Assembly: GCA_031367405.1 (NCBI GenBank)
Contig: JANLPT010000050.1
Coordinates: 24,483-88,482, forward strand
From: JALHNI01 sp031367405
GTDB taxonomy: Bacteria > Acidobacteriota > Terriglobia > Bryobacterales > Bryobacteraceae
Direction of reading: 5' to 3'
DNA: 64,000 nt
Shown: positions 33,852-43,507 of the stretch, piece by piece
How the letters are laid out: each line of letters begins with the position of its first letter
Numbering within the stretch: the stretch's first letter is position 1
Program-made: the position numbers and the translations under genes
The notes under the pieces: generated by a model
What the model was told of the DNA's origin: nothing
The model's database searches: none
The model's input: only the letters and a program-made list of their open reading frames with translations

Positions 33852-35039
33852 CTATTGGCCAGCCAAAATTTGCATCTGCTTCTTCTCGACGATATCTGCC
33901 CGCATCGGGGCCAAAACACCGATCAGGGCGGCCTTCTCGGGCAGCGGGACATTGAACTTGTCAAGGGCTTTTACCAAGTCCTCCACCAAGGCGTCGAATT
34001 CGACGTCGGTGATCTGCATGGTGCGATGGGCTGACTTCATGTCCTTGCCGGTGTAGGCACAGGGTCCGCCGGCACCGGCGCAAACCTGATCGATGAGGTT
34101 CTGGCGCAATGCCGTCACGCGTTGCGGGCTCGCCACGGTGGCCGCGAAGAACTTGTTGATGCGGTTGTCGGCCACCACGATGCCGAGGAACTCATCGACG
34201 ACGGCGGAGATGGCGGTTAAGCCACCCAGGTTAGTGAAGAGCGTGGGCACGCCGGCGGGCTCAACCGCGAGGGCCGTAATCTGGTCGAGTGTGCCGATGG
34301 TGCCCGTGAGAGTGGCGCGGGCATTGGCAAAATCGATTTCGTAGAGTTGCACGCGGGCTGCGCCGTTCTCCCGCGTAGCGAGATAGCCTTTGTTCCCGGC
34401 AGGCGAAATATCGAAGCCCGTGACGTCGGAAAAGTCGCCCTTGATGACGAGAAAGGGCGTCAGGCCACCGTCGTTCGGCGGAGCCTGGGTCACCAGCGCG
34501 CGGCGGGCGAGGTCAAAATCGTAGAGCGTGGTGCTGGTGGCACCGGCCACGGAATTCGTATAGGCCGCAGCCACCACGTTGGGCGACGCGCCGTCGGCAT
34601 AATTCAATTGGCCATCGGGCGTCACCAGGGCGCCGGTGTCCGGATGCGCCCGCAGATTCTGGCCCGTATTGGTGACGATGCGGATGCGATCGACGACCGG
34701 GTTGAAGTTGAAGCCAAGGCGAGTTCCGGTCAAGTTACTGGTGATGGGTCCACCGCCGACGGGAGTGGCGGCACCGGTGCCTGGGTCAATAATATAGAGG
34801 CGCAAGGTGCTGCTGAGCGCGTAGAGCTTCTTGTTGGCGGGGCGGAAATCGAGCCCGGCAATGCTTTCGCCGGGCCGCAACCCGCGAATCACATTCATGG
34901 ATAAGATGGCTCCCGGACGGTCAGAATCGAAGCTGACGAGCACCGCCCGCGAGTCGACGGCATAGATGCGCTCCGCCGATGCGGACGCTGCCAAAAGAAA
35001 AAGCGCGGCGTGGACACACGCCCAATGGCGAAGTTTCAT
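33852..35039 (-). CDS. Exported DUF4394 domain fused to group 1 truncated haemoglobin
   Basis: The 395-residue protein has a signal peptide (ACVHAALFLLAASASA) and two domains. Residues 24-262 are a DUF4394 propeller-like domain, with IYAVDSRAVLVSFD, IAGLDFRPANKKLYALS, LGFNFNPVVDRIRIV and FDISPAGNKGYLA. Residues 267-386 are a TrHb1 globin: LFTNLGGLTAISAVVDEFLG, then CAGAGGPCAYTGKDMKSAH with proximal His338, then ITDVEFDALVEDLVKAL. The usual distal B10 Tyr is Leu285. Cys320 and Cys327 flank the GGP turn and could form a disulphide outside the cytoplasm. The globin should bind haem and thereby O2 or NO; the propeller's partner is unknown. The globin part begins without a break or start codon, so this is one polypeptide. 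It is a monocistronic gene with its own terminator. Confidence 0.85.
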   Translation of the reverse strand: MKLRHWACVHAALFLLAASASAERIYAVDSRAVLVSFDSDRPGAILSMNVIRGLRPGESIAGLDFRPANKKLYALSSTLRLYIIDPGTGAATPVGGGPITSNLTGTRLGFNFNPVVDRIRIVTNTGQNLRAHPDTGALVTPDGQLNYADGASPNVVAAAYTNSVAGATSTTLYDFDLARRALVTQAPPNDGGLTPFLVIKGDFSDVTGFDISPAGNKGYLATRENGAARVQLYEIDFANARATLTGTIGTLDQITALAVEPAGVPTLFTNLGGLTAISAVVDEFLGIVVADNRINKFFAATVASPQRVTALRQNLIDQVCAGAGGPCAYTGKDMKSAHRTMQITDVEFDALVEDLVKALDKFNVPLPEKAALIGVLAPMRADIVEKKQMQILAGQ

Positions 35040-35260
35040 AAATGAGATGCTCCTGAAGAAGTGATAGAAAAGCGTCTTGTCGCCGCTTCCTTAGTGCATA
35101 CGGAGCCCAGGGCCAACCAGATTTGAGAATTTTTCTTGGCCGCGAATCATGAAAAACGATGCCCCGCGTGGGGCGTCGTCTCATCCCGATCCAACACACT
35201 GAGTCAAGAATCCTGACTACTCTCCGATATTTGGCCGATGAGATTTGGGGAGAGGCGCGG

Positions 35261-37466
<2,206 letters not shown>

Positions 37467-37492
<26 letters not shown>

Positions 37493-38177
37493 TGAGAGCT
37501 TGAGCGCCAGCATTCTCGTTCTCTTTGACATCGACGGCACTTTGTTGCGGCGCGCGGGCCCCGCGCATGGGCAAGCGCTCGAAGATGCCGTCCGGCTCGA
37601 AACCGGGGTGCGCGTATCTATCGCCGACATTCCTGTCTTCGGCATGCTCGACCGTGACATTCTGACGATGATGATGCGGGAAAGCGGCCTGGGTCAGCGG
37701 GCGATTCGCGCCGCCATGCCCGCGATCGTCGCGCGGGCGCAGCGCCTCTACCATCGCCGCTGTCCTGACCTGCGCCAGCGAGTTTGCCCGGGCGTTCGGC
37801 CGCTCCTAGCTAAACTGGGCCGCCGGCAAGCCACGCTCGGCCTCGTCACCGGGAACCTGAGCGCCATCGGTTGGCGCAAAATGAGCCAGGCCGGCCTCGA
37901 CCATCACTTTCATTTGGGTGCCTTCGCCGACATGGGCTCCACGCGTGGCGTTCTGGCCGGCCTCGCCGCGCGCGAAGCCCGTCGCGCCGGCTGGGCCACC
38001 CGCCAAACACCTACTTACCTCGTCGGCGACACGGCCAACGACATCATCGCCGCCAAGGAAAACGGCATGGTCTCGATTGCGGTCGCGACCGGCCACTACG
38101 GTCTGGCCGAGCTCAAACGCCACCAACCCGATATTCTGCTCGAAGATCTGCGGCAGTTGCGTTTGGAGCAGTTATGA
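37467..38177 (+). CDS. HAD-superfamily phosphatase (phosphoglycolate phosphatase-like)
   Basis: The protein (236 residues from the ATG at 37467) is a class I HAD hydrolase. The nucleophile motif is LFDIDGTLL (D21, D23); motif II is in LGLVTGN; and motif III/IV is YLVGDTANDIIAAKENGM. A helical cap lies between them. It removes phosphate from a small metabolite; the Gph/PGP subgroup is a reasonable guess. The start is uncertain: the ATG at 37467 lies inside the kinase gene (26-nt overlap), while a TTG at 37500 would begin 8 nt after the kinase stop. Its TGA overlaps the methyltransferase ATG (ATGA), so the two are translationally coupled. Confidence 0.82.
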
Positions 38178-39649
38178 ACGACCGCACGCAATCTACGCCC
38201 GCGCTATCAGCGCAAACAATGCCCGCGCCATCAGCGCAAACAATGTCAGTAAAGCGCGCCGAGGTGGAGTTCCATAACTTCGCTTCGCTCGGCGAGCCCG
38301 AACGTGCCAGCCGCGTATACGCCGAAGAAAATGAGCGGCGCGGTGCCATTCTCCGCAAGCACGCCGCCTTTACCGGCAGCTATACGCCGTTTCTCGAAAT
38401 TGGTGCCAACGCCGGCCACACCAGTTACATGCTGGTGAACGAGATGGGGGCGGCTGGCTTTGCGCTCGATATTTCGGCCGACTCGTTGCGGCATGGCATC
38501 GCCCTGCAGGAGCAATGGGGCATGCCGCTGGCACCGATGCGCATGGCCGGCGATGCGCTGCGGCTGCCGTTTCAGGATGGCTCTTTGCGTACCGTGCTGG
38601 CCTTCCAAATGCTTAGCCAATTTCAGGACATCGAAGCCGTTTTCCTCGAAGTGAAGCGCGTGCTGGAGCCCGGCGGCATCTTCATCTTCGGCGAAGAGCC
38701 CATGCGCCGCGCGCTCAGCTTACGCCTATATCGCTGCCCCTATGTTGAGACGATGAAGCCCTGGGAAAAGAAGCTAAACGAGTGGGGCCTGCTGGGCTAT
38801 CTGGTGCGCGACGTGATCGGCGCGCATCAGGAAGAGAGCTTTGGCATCCGGCAGAATCACCGCATGAATCTGCGGCATTGGCATGATTTGGTGCGGAAGC
38901 ACTTTGTGGCGCAGGAGTACGAAATTTGCGTGCCGGAGCGTGGATGGGGCGAACGCGCGATGAAGCGGCTGGCTCGATGGCTGGATCCGCATGGGTCGGA
39001 TTGGCGGGGCGCACGGGCGCTGGGCGGTACGCTAGCCGCGTTTTGCCGCAAGGCCGGAGAATCGCCGCACATCATTCGCGATCCGGAGTACTTTGACTTT
39101 CTTTTACGGTGCCCGGACTGTGGCGGCAACTTCGAACGGCGCGACGGCGGCACGCTCGCCTGCCAAAGTTGCACTTACTCGGCACCCCATGAGGGCGGCG
39201 TCTACAACTTACTCAACAGCGCCGACAAGCTCGAACTCTATCCCGGCGACCGCGCCGACGTCATCGACTTTAGCCTGCCCGGCCATGACGCGCGGCTGGG
39301 CGAAGGCTGGTATGCGCTGGAAGGCGTCTACGGCAATCGCTACCGCTGGATCGGCGCACGCGCCACAGCCTCATTGGGCAATGTCCGCGGGGGCGCGCAA
39401 CGTTTGCGTATCCGCGGCTTTGCTCCTGAACGGCCGGAGCAGCTCTTTCGCGTGGCCCTCAAAGTAAATAGACAAGCCATCGGCGAATGGAAGCTTGACC
39501 GGTCTGGACTCTTCGTCATTGAACAGGATGTCCCCGACTCTAGTAACTACGAAATTGAAATCGGAGTAACTCCGCTTTGGCAGCCTGACGGCGACGCCCG
39601 TCAACTAACTGTCAACTTCAGCATGATCCGTTTGGTGCCCGTCGACTAA
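38174..39649 (+). CDS. SAM-dependent methyltransferase with zinc ribbon and C-terminal beta domain
   Basis: The chosen start is the ATG at 38174, which overlaps the HAD stop as ATGA; the open frame continues upstream only as overlap. The 491-residue product has three parts. The first is a Rossmann methyltransferase domain (motif I FLEIGANAGHTS near residues 71-85, then FALDISADSL, and DGSLRTVLAFQMLSQF). The second is a four-cysteine Trm112-like zinc ribbon, RCPDCGGNF and LACQSC (C313, C316, C330, C333). The third is a beta-rich domain of about 120 residues (residues 360-491) that resembles a carbohydrate-binding sandwich. The substrate is not known; a lipid- or polysaccharide-linked sugar is possible. 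A 24-nt tandem repeat near the start adds a second LSAQTM/PSAQTM unit. Confidence 0.8.
   Translation: MNDRTQSTPALSAQTMPAPSAQTMSVKRAEVEFHNFASLGEPERASRVYAEENERRGAILRKHAAFTGSYTPFLEIGANAGHTSYMLVNEMGAAGFALDISADSLRHGIALQEQWGMPLAPMRMAGDALRLPFQDGSLRTVLAFQMLSQFQDIEAVFLEVKRVLEPGGIFIFGEEPMRRALSLRLYRCPYVETMKPWEKKLNEWGLLGYLVRDVIGAHQEESFGIRQNHRMNLRHWHDLVRKHFVAQEYEICVPERGWGERAMKRLARWLDPHGSDWRGARALGGTLAAFCRKAGESPHIIRDPEYFDFLLRCPDCGGNFERRDGGTLACQSCTYSAPHEGGVYNLLNSADKLELYPGDRADVIDFSLPGHDARLGEGWYALEGVYGNRYRWIGARATASLGNVRGGAQRLRIRGFAPERPEQLFRVALKVNRQAIGEWKLDRSGLFVIEQDVPDSSNYEIEIGVTPLWQPDGDARQLTVNFSMIRLVPVD
38197..38244 (+). repeat. In-frame 24-nt tandem repeat at methyltransferase N-terminus
   Basis: Two 24-nt units at 38197-38220 and 38221-38244 differ by one base (CTATCAGC against CCATCAGC). 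They duplicate eight residues containing SAQTM. The unit length is twice the 12 nt seen in the upstream kinase gene. Confidence 0.8.
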
Positions 39650-39653
39650 GGAG
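39648..39653 (+). promoter_or_regulatory. Ribosome binding site pointing to an ACG start
   Basis: AAGGAG starts on the last base of the methyltransferase stop codon (TAA, 39647-39649). Six bases after it comes ACG (39660-39662), in frame with the helicase gene. No ATG, GTG or TTG exists in that frame before the GTG at 39732, 72 nt further on. The spacing is ideal for ACG and useless for 39732. Confidence 0.55.
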
Positions 39654-39659
39654 CCGCTT

Positions 39660-42600
39660 ACGAGAGTATTTTGGCTGCAAGGACTCGGACACTACTTCAC
39701 CTTAACCGCCCGCCAGCGCGGTGAAGAGTTTGTGAGGTTAGGACGCGTGCGCGTGCTGTTGGGCAACGCCGACGCGATTGAGGCGTTCATGTCGGGTGGC
39801 AAGTTCTATCACATGCGCGCCGAACGGGAAGGTGACCTATTGCGCGTCACTTGTAACTGCCCCGATTACCGTGGCTTTCATCCTTGTAAACACTTATGGG
39901 CCCTTTTGTGTTCGGCGGACGAGAAAGCCTATCTGGAAGGCAATGGAACGCCCATTGCGGAAATCGCTCCGATGTTGACCGATGAAAAGGAGGATGAGCC
40001 GCCAAAGGCACAGCCCCAACAAATGGGGCTGCTCGAGATGCCGGCCCCGGTACCGGCCGCGAAGCCGCCCCAGAATTGGCGCGAAATCGTCAAGCACGCC
40101 AAGCTGAATGCCACCGCGACTCCCCACCCGGACACCGTCGAACCGCACTGGCCGCCGGGCCGCGAGATTTTCTACGTCATCGACGTCACCGCCAATCGGC
40201 AAGCCCCCGGCATCGCCGTCGAAATCACTTTTCGCGATCCGCTCCGCACGCCAGGTGCCTTCGCTCTCAGCCGCCCCAGAGTCCAACGCCTCACCATGGC
40301 GGAGGCTGCCGACTGGCCGGACCCTTTGCAGCGCGACCTGTTGCTTGCCCTCGCGGGCGTCCCCGATCCGAAAAAGGGTCAGGGATCCACGCTGCCCTCC
40401 CAATTCACCTTAAAAGCGCCGCTAGCGAACGTCTACCTGCCCAGACTCTGCAGCACCGGCCGGCTTTTCATACGGAACGCCTCCACCACTCGCGTCGAGG
40501 AATGGCTGGCGTTGCGTTGGGACGCGGGCGAAGCGTGGCGTTTCGTGCCGCGGATCAGTGCTGCGCCTGACCTCGATTCCTGGCGGCTCGAAGGCCAGCT
40601 CGAACGCGGCACGGCACCCCATCGGGAAGTGATGCTGGTCTCCGGCCCCGGCGTCCTTTTCGCCGAAGGCTACGTCGTCAACGGCGACCTGCTGGCGCGC
40701 CTCGATCACCGCGGCCAATTTGGATGGCTGGCCAGTCTGCGCAGCGAGCAAGGACAATTGCTGATCCCCGCTTCGCAGGCCGCCGAGTTCGCCGCCGAAG
40801 TAATCTCCAGTGACCGGCCGCTGCCGGTAGAGTGGCCACCGGAACTGGTCTTTACGGAAATCAGCGAGCCGCCCACCTTTCATTTGCGCCTCAAAAGCGT
40901 GGCCACCTCCTGGCGCTCCGATCGTACGCAAGGCAAACTGCGTTTCCTCTACGGCCCGGTCTCCATCCCCGAAGGCCATCCGTCCGAGACACTGGTCGAC
41001 CCGAAGGCGCGACTCATCCGGCGGCGGGATGCGATGGCCGAACGCGACGCAAATCTGAAACTGCGCACGCTCAACTTCTTTCAAGACCGCATCTACTCGG
41101 GCGACCACACTTGGGAAGTCGCCACCAAGAGTCTCAGCCGCATCGTGCGGGAATTGGCGCGCGACGGATGGGCGCTCGAAGTGGACGGCGAGGAGTTTCG
41201 CCAGCCCACTAAGTTCGACCTGGCGGTCACCTCCGGCATCGATTGGTTCGACCTTGAAGTTTCCGTCGCCTATGACGGCGTCACGGTCGCCTTGCCCGCG
41301 CTGTTGAAAGCGCTAGCCAAGGGCGAGGCCGTGGTGGATTTGCCCGGTGGCGGCTTCGGCGTGTTGCCCGCCGACCTCGTCGAACGCTACGGTGCCATCA
41401 GTTCGATGGGCCGGATGGAAGGCCCCAGCATTCGCTTCAAGCGGAACCAAGCCGGGCTGCTCGATCTACTGCTGGCTGATAAAGAGGGCGTGCGCGTCGA
41501 CGAGATCTTTGCCCAGGCTCGTCAGGCTTTGCGTGCCTTCGATGGCATCCAGCCCGTGGAACAGCCCGCCGGATTTGTGGGCACGCTGCGCGACTATCAA
41601 CGCCACGGCCTGGCGTGGATGAAGTTTCTGGATGAGTTCAGTTTTGGCGGCTGCCTGGCGGACGATATGGGGGTGGGCAAGACGCCGCAGGTGCTCGCTC
41701 TGTTGGAGAGCCGGCGCGAAGCGGGTGCCGGGCCGTCGCTGGCGGTGATGCCCCGCTCGCTGGTGGATAACTGGATGCGCGAAGCCGCCCGGTTCACGCC
41801 GCACCTGAAAGTGCTTGACCATAGCCTGGCCGCACGCACCAAAGATCTCAGTGCCTTTGCGGGCTACCACTTAGTCATCGCCACTTACGGCACCTTGCGC
41901 CGCGATGCGGCTGACTTCCGCGAGTTCGAATTCGACTATGTCATTTTGGACGAAGCACAAGCCATCAAAAATGTCTCCAGTGAATCGGCCAAAGCAGCGC
42001 GATTGTTGAATGGACGCCGACGTCTCGCCATGACGGGCACGCCGGTGGAGAATCACTTAGGCGAACTCTGGAGCCTGTTCGAATTCCTAAATCCCGGCAT
42101 GCTGGGTACCTTAAAGGGCTTCGATAAGAGCGGCAGCGGCCGTTGGCCATCGCCCGAATCGCGCGAGTTACTCGCGCGCGCGCTGCGCCCCTTTATTCTG
42201 CGCCGCACGAAGGGGCAAGTGGCAAAGGAACTGCCGCCCAAAACCGAGCAGACGCTCTATTGCGAGATGGAGCCGCCGCAACGTAAGCTCTATGACGAGT
42301 TACGCAGCCACTATCGCCGGACTCTGTTAGGTAAAATTGCCGACGTTGGCATGGCCAAAAGCCGCATGCACGTGCTGGAAGCCTTGTTACGGCTGCGGCA
42401 AGCGGCCTGCCACCCCGGCCTGCTGGATGCCGCGCGGGCGGACGAGGCAAGCGCCAAGTTCGATGTCCTATTACCGAAGCTGGAGGAGTTACGCGCCGAA
42501 GGGCATAAAGCCTTGGTCTTCTCGCAGTTCACCAGCTTGCTCGCCATCTTACGCAGCCGGTTAGACGCGAAAAAAGTAATTTATGAGTATCTCGATGGCC

Positions 42601-42956
42601 AAACGAAGAATCGCCAGGCGCATGTGGATACCTTCCAGAGCCACCCCGGTTGCAACCTCTTCCTGATCAGCCTCAAAGCGGGCGGCGTGGGCCTGAACCT
42701 CACTGCCGCCGACTACGTCTTCCTCCTGGACCCCTGGTGGAACCCCGCCGTCGAAGCCCAAGCCATCGACCGTACGCACCGCATCGGGCAAGAGCGCCAC
42801 GTCTTCGCCTACCGGCTCATTGCCCGCGACACCGTGGAAGAGAAAGTGCTCGAGTTACAACGCGACAAACGCGAACTCGCCGACGCCATCATCACTGCCG
42901 ACGCGAGCGTCCTGCGCGACATCAAGCGCGAGGATCTGGAGTTACTTCTGAGTTAG
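39660..42956 (+). CDS. SWIM zinc-finger / SNF2-family helicase
   Basis: The protein is about 1,098 residues from 39660, or 1,074 from the GTG at 39732. It has an N-terminal SWIM zinc finger (CNCPDYRGFHPCKH), a long middle region, and a SNF2/Swi2 ATPase core. The core shows DDMGVGKTPQVLALL (motif I), VILDEAQAIKN (motif II), LAMTGTPVENHLGELWSLFEFL (motif III), HKALVFSQFTSLL and WWNPAVEAQAIDRTHRIGQ (motif VI). SWIM-SNF2 proteins are DNA translocases with unclear bacterial roles, probably in DNA repair or chromosome remodelling. Upstream of the GTG the frame reads RVFWLQGLGHYFTLTARQRGEEF, which looks like protein and begins at an ACG behind an ideal AAGGAG. I therefore place the start there, with a sequencing or mutation change of ATG to ACG as an alternative. 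Confidence 0.85.
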   Translation, partial: TRVFWLQGLGHYFTLTARQRGEEFVRLGRVRVLLGNADAIEAFMSGGKFYHMRAEREGDLLRVTCNCPDYRGFHPCKHLWALLCSADEKAYLEGNGTPIAEIAPMLTDEKEDEPPKAQPQQMGLLEMPAPVPAAKPPQNWREIVKHAKLNATATPHPDTVEPHWPPGREIFYVIDVTANRQAPGIAVEITFRDPLRTPGAFALSRPRVQRLTMAEAADWPDPLQRDLLLALAGVPDPKKGQGSTLPSQFTLKAPLANVYLPRLCSTGRLFIRNASTTRVEEWLALRWDAGEAWRFVPRISAAPDLDSWRLEGQLERGTAPHREVMLVSGPGVLFAEGYVVNGDLLARLDHRGQFGWLASLRSEQGQLLIPASQAAEFAAEVISSDRPLPVEWPPELVFTEISEPPTFHLRLKSVATSWRSDRTQGKLRFLYGPVSIPEGHPSETLVDPKARLIRRRDAMAERDANLKLRTLNFFQDRIYSGDHTWEVATKSLSRIVRELARDGWALEVDGEEFRQPTKFDLAVTSGIDWFDLEVSVAYDGVTVALPALLKALAKGEAVVDLPGGGFGVLPADLVERYGAISSMGRMEGPSIRFKRNQAGLLDLLLADKEGVRVDEIFAQARQALRAFDGIQPVEQPAGFVGTLRDYQRHGLAWMKFLDEFSFGGCLADDMGVGKTPQVLALLESRREAGAGPSLAVMPRSLVDNWMREAARFTPHLKVLDHSLAARTKDLSAFAGYHLVIATYGTLRRDAADFREFEFDYVILDEAQAIKNVSSESAKAARLLNGRRRLAMTGTPVENHLGELWSLFEFLNPGMLGTLKGFDKSGSGRWPSPESRELLARALRPFILRRTKGQVAKELPPKTEQTLYCEMEPPQRKLYDELRSHYRRTLLGKIADVGMAKSRMHVLEALLRLRQAACHPGLLDAARADEASAKFDVLLPKLEELRAEGHKALVFSQFTSLLAILRSRLDAKKVIYEYLDGQTKNRQAHVDTFQSHPGCNLFLISLKAGGVGLNLTAADYVFLLDPWWNPAVEAQAIDRTHRIGQERHVFAYRLIARDTVEEKVLELQRDKRELADAIITADASVLRDIKREDLELLLS

Positions 42957-43026
42957 TGTCCAGGTGCGCGGATTTCCTTCAAGTCCCTGGCACTTATGCC
43001 CGATAAGGATTGCGTGAGGAGATTCC

Positions 43027-43398
43027 ATGACGCTTGATGTATTGATCGTCGACGACTCGGCGGCAATTCGAAAGATATTGCAGAGGGTCTTACTGCAAAC
43101 CGATATGCCATTAGGCAAAGTGTTCGAAGCGGGCGACGGCGTTGAAGCCCTCGAGATCCTAAAAACGAACAAGGTGGGGCTGATCTTGAGCGATGTCAAT
43201 ATGCCGAAAATGGACGGGCTACAGCTCTTGAGTAAGGTGAAAGCCGACCCGGAGTACCGCGAGATTCCGGTAGTAATGGTGACGACGGAAGGGTCGCAAG
43301 CCAAAGTGATGGAGGCCGTGACGCTGGGTGCTGCGGGCTACATTCGCCAACCCTTCACGAGTGAGGAATTTAAAGAAAAGCTCACGGGCCTTTTCTAA
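43027..43398 (+). CDS. CheY-like single-domain response regulator with Lys-to-Gln change
   Basis: The 123-residue protein is a stand-alone receiver. The acidic pair (VLIVDDSAAIRK), the phospho-acceptor Asp56 in LILSDVNMPKMDG and the Thr of MVTTEGS are present. The normally invariant Lys before Pro is replaced: the segment reads GYIRQPFTSEEF, with Gln108 where KPF is expected. Codon CAA differs from AAA by one base. This Lys helps couple phosphorylation to the conformational change, so signalling may be altered. It has a good GAGGAG ribosome site. No CheA or methyl-accepting protein is in the window. It is followed directly by a dispersed 22-nt repeat and a strong terminator. Confidence 0.88.
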   Translation: MTLDVLIVDDSAAIRKILQRVLLQTDMPLGKVFEAGDGVEALEILKTNKVGLILSDVNMPKMDGLQLLSKVKADPEYREIPVVMVTTEGSQAKVMEAVTLGAAGYIRQPFTSEEFKEKLTGLF

Positions 43399-43400
43399 AA

Positions 43401-43422
43401 CGAACCCTGACCGTCAGGGAAG
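43401..43422 (+). repeat. Dispersed 22-nt element, copy 2 (hairpin form)
   Basis: CGAACCCTGACCGTCAGGGA followed by AG starts 2 nt after the receiver stop codon. Three bases differ from copies 1 and 4. In this copy CCCTGA and TCAGGG pair perfectly around a 3-nt loop, so it forms a small hairpin. Confidence 0.75.
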
Positions 43423-43440
43423 GGATACTGATGCGCGGCA

Positions 43441-43482
43441 AAAAAACGAGCCCCCCGGCGGTCGAAACCGCCGGCGGGGCTC
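43441..43482 (-). terminator. Rho-independent terminator of the OmpA-family gene
   Basis: A 15-bp stem with one bulged C (43448-43462 with 43467-43482, loop CGAA) is followed on the minus strand by seven T residues. It lies 26 nt after the OmpA gene stop. It can also terminate the convergent receiver transcript. Confidence 0.85.
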
Positions 43483-43507
43483 AATTTAAAGGACCTCCGG
43501 TATTGTC

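Noticed and set aside
35159..35260. Upstream extension of the hybrid kinase to 35159
   Set aside because: The extra 34 residues have no membrane or domain signal, while 35261 has a good ribosome site and leads directly into the first membrane helix.
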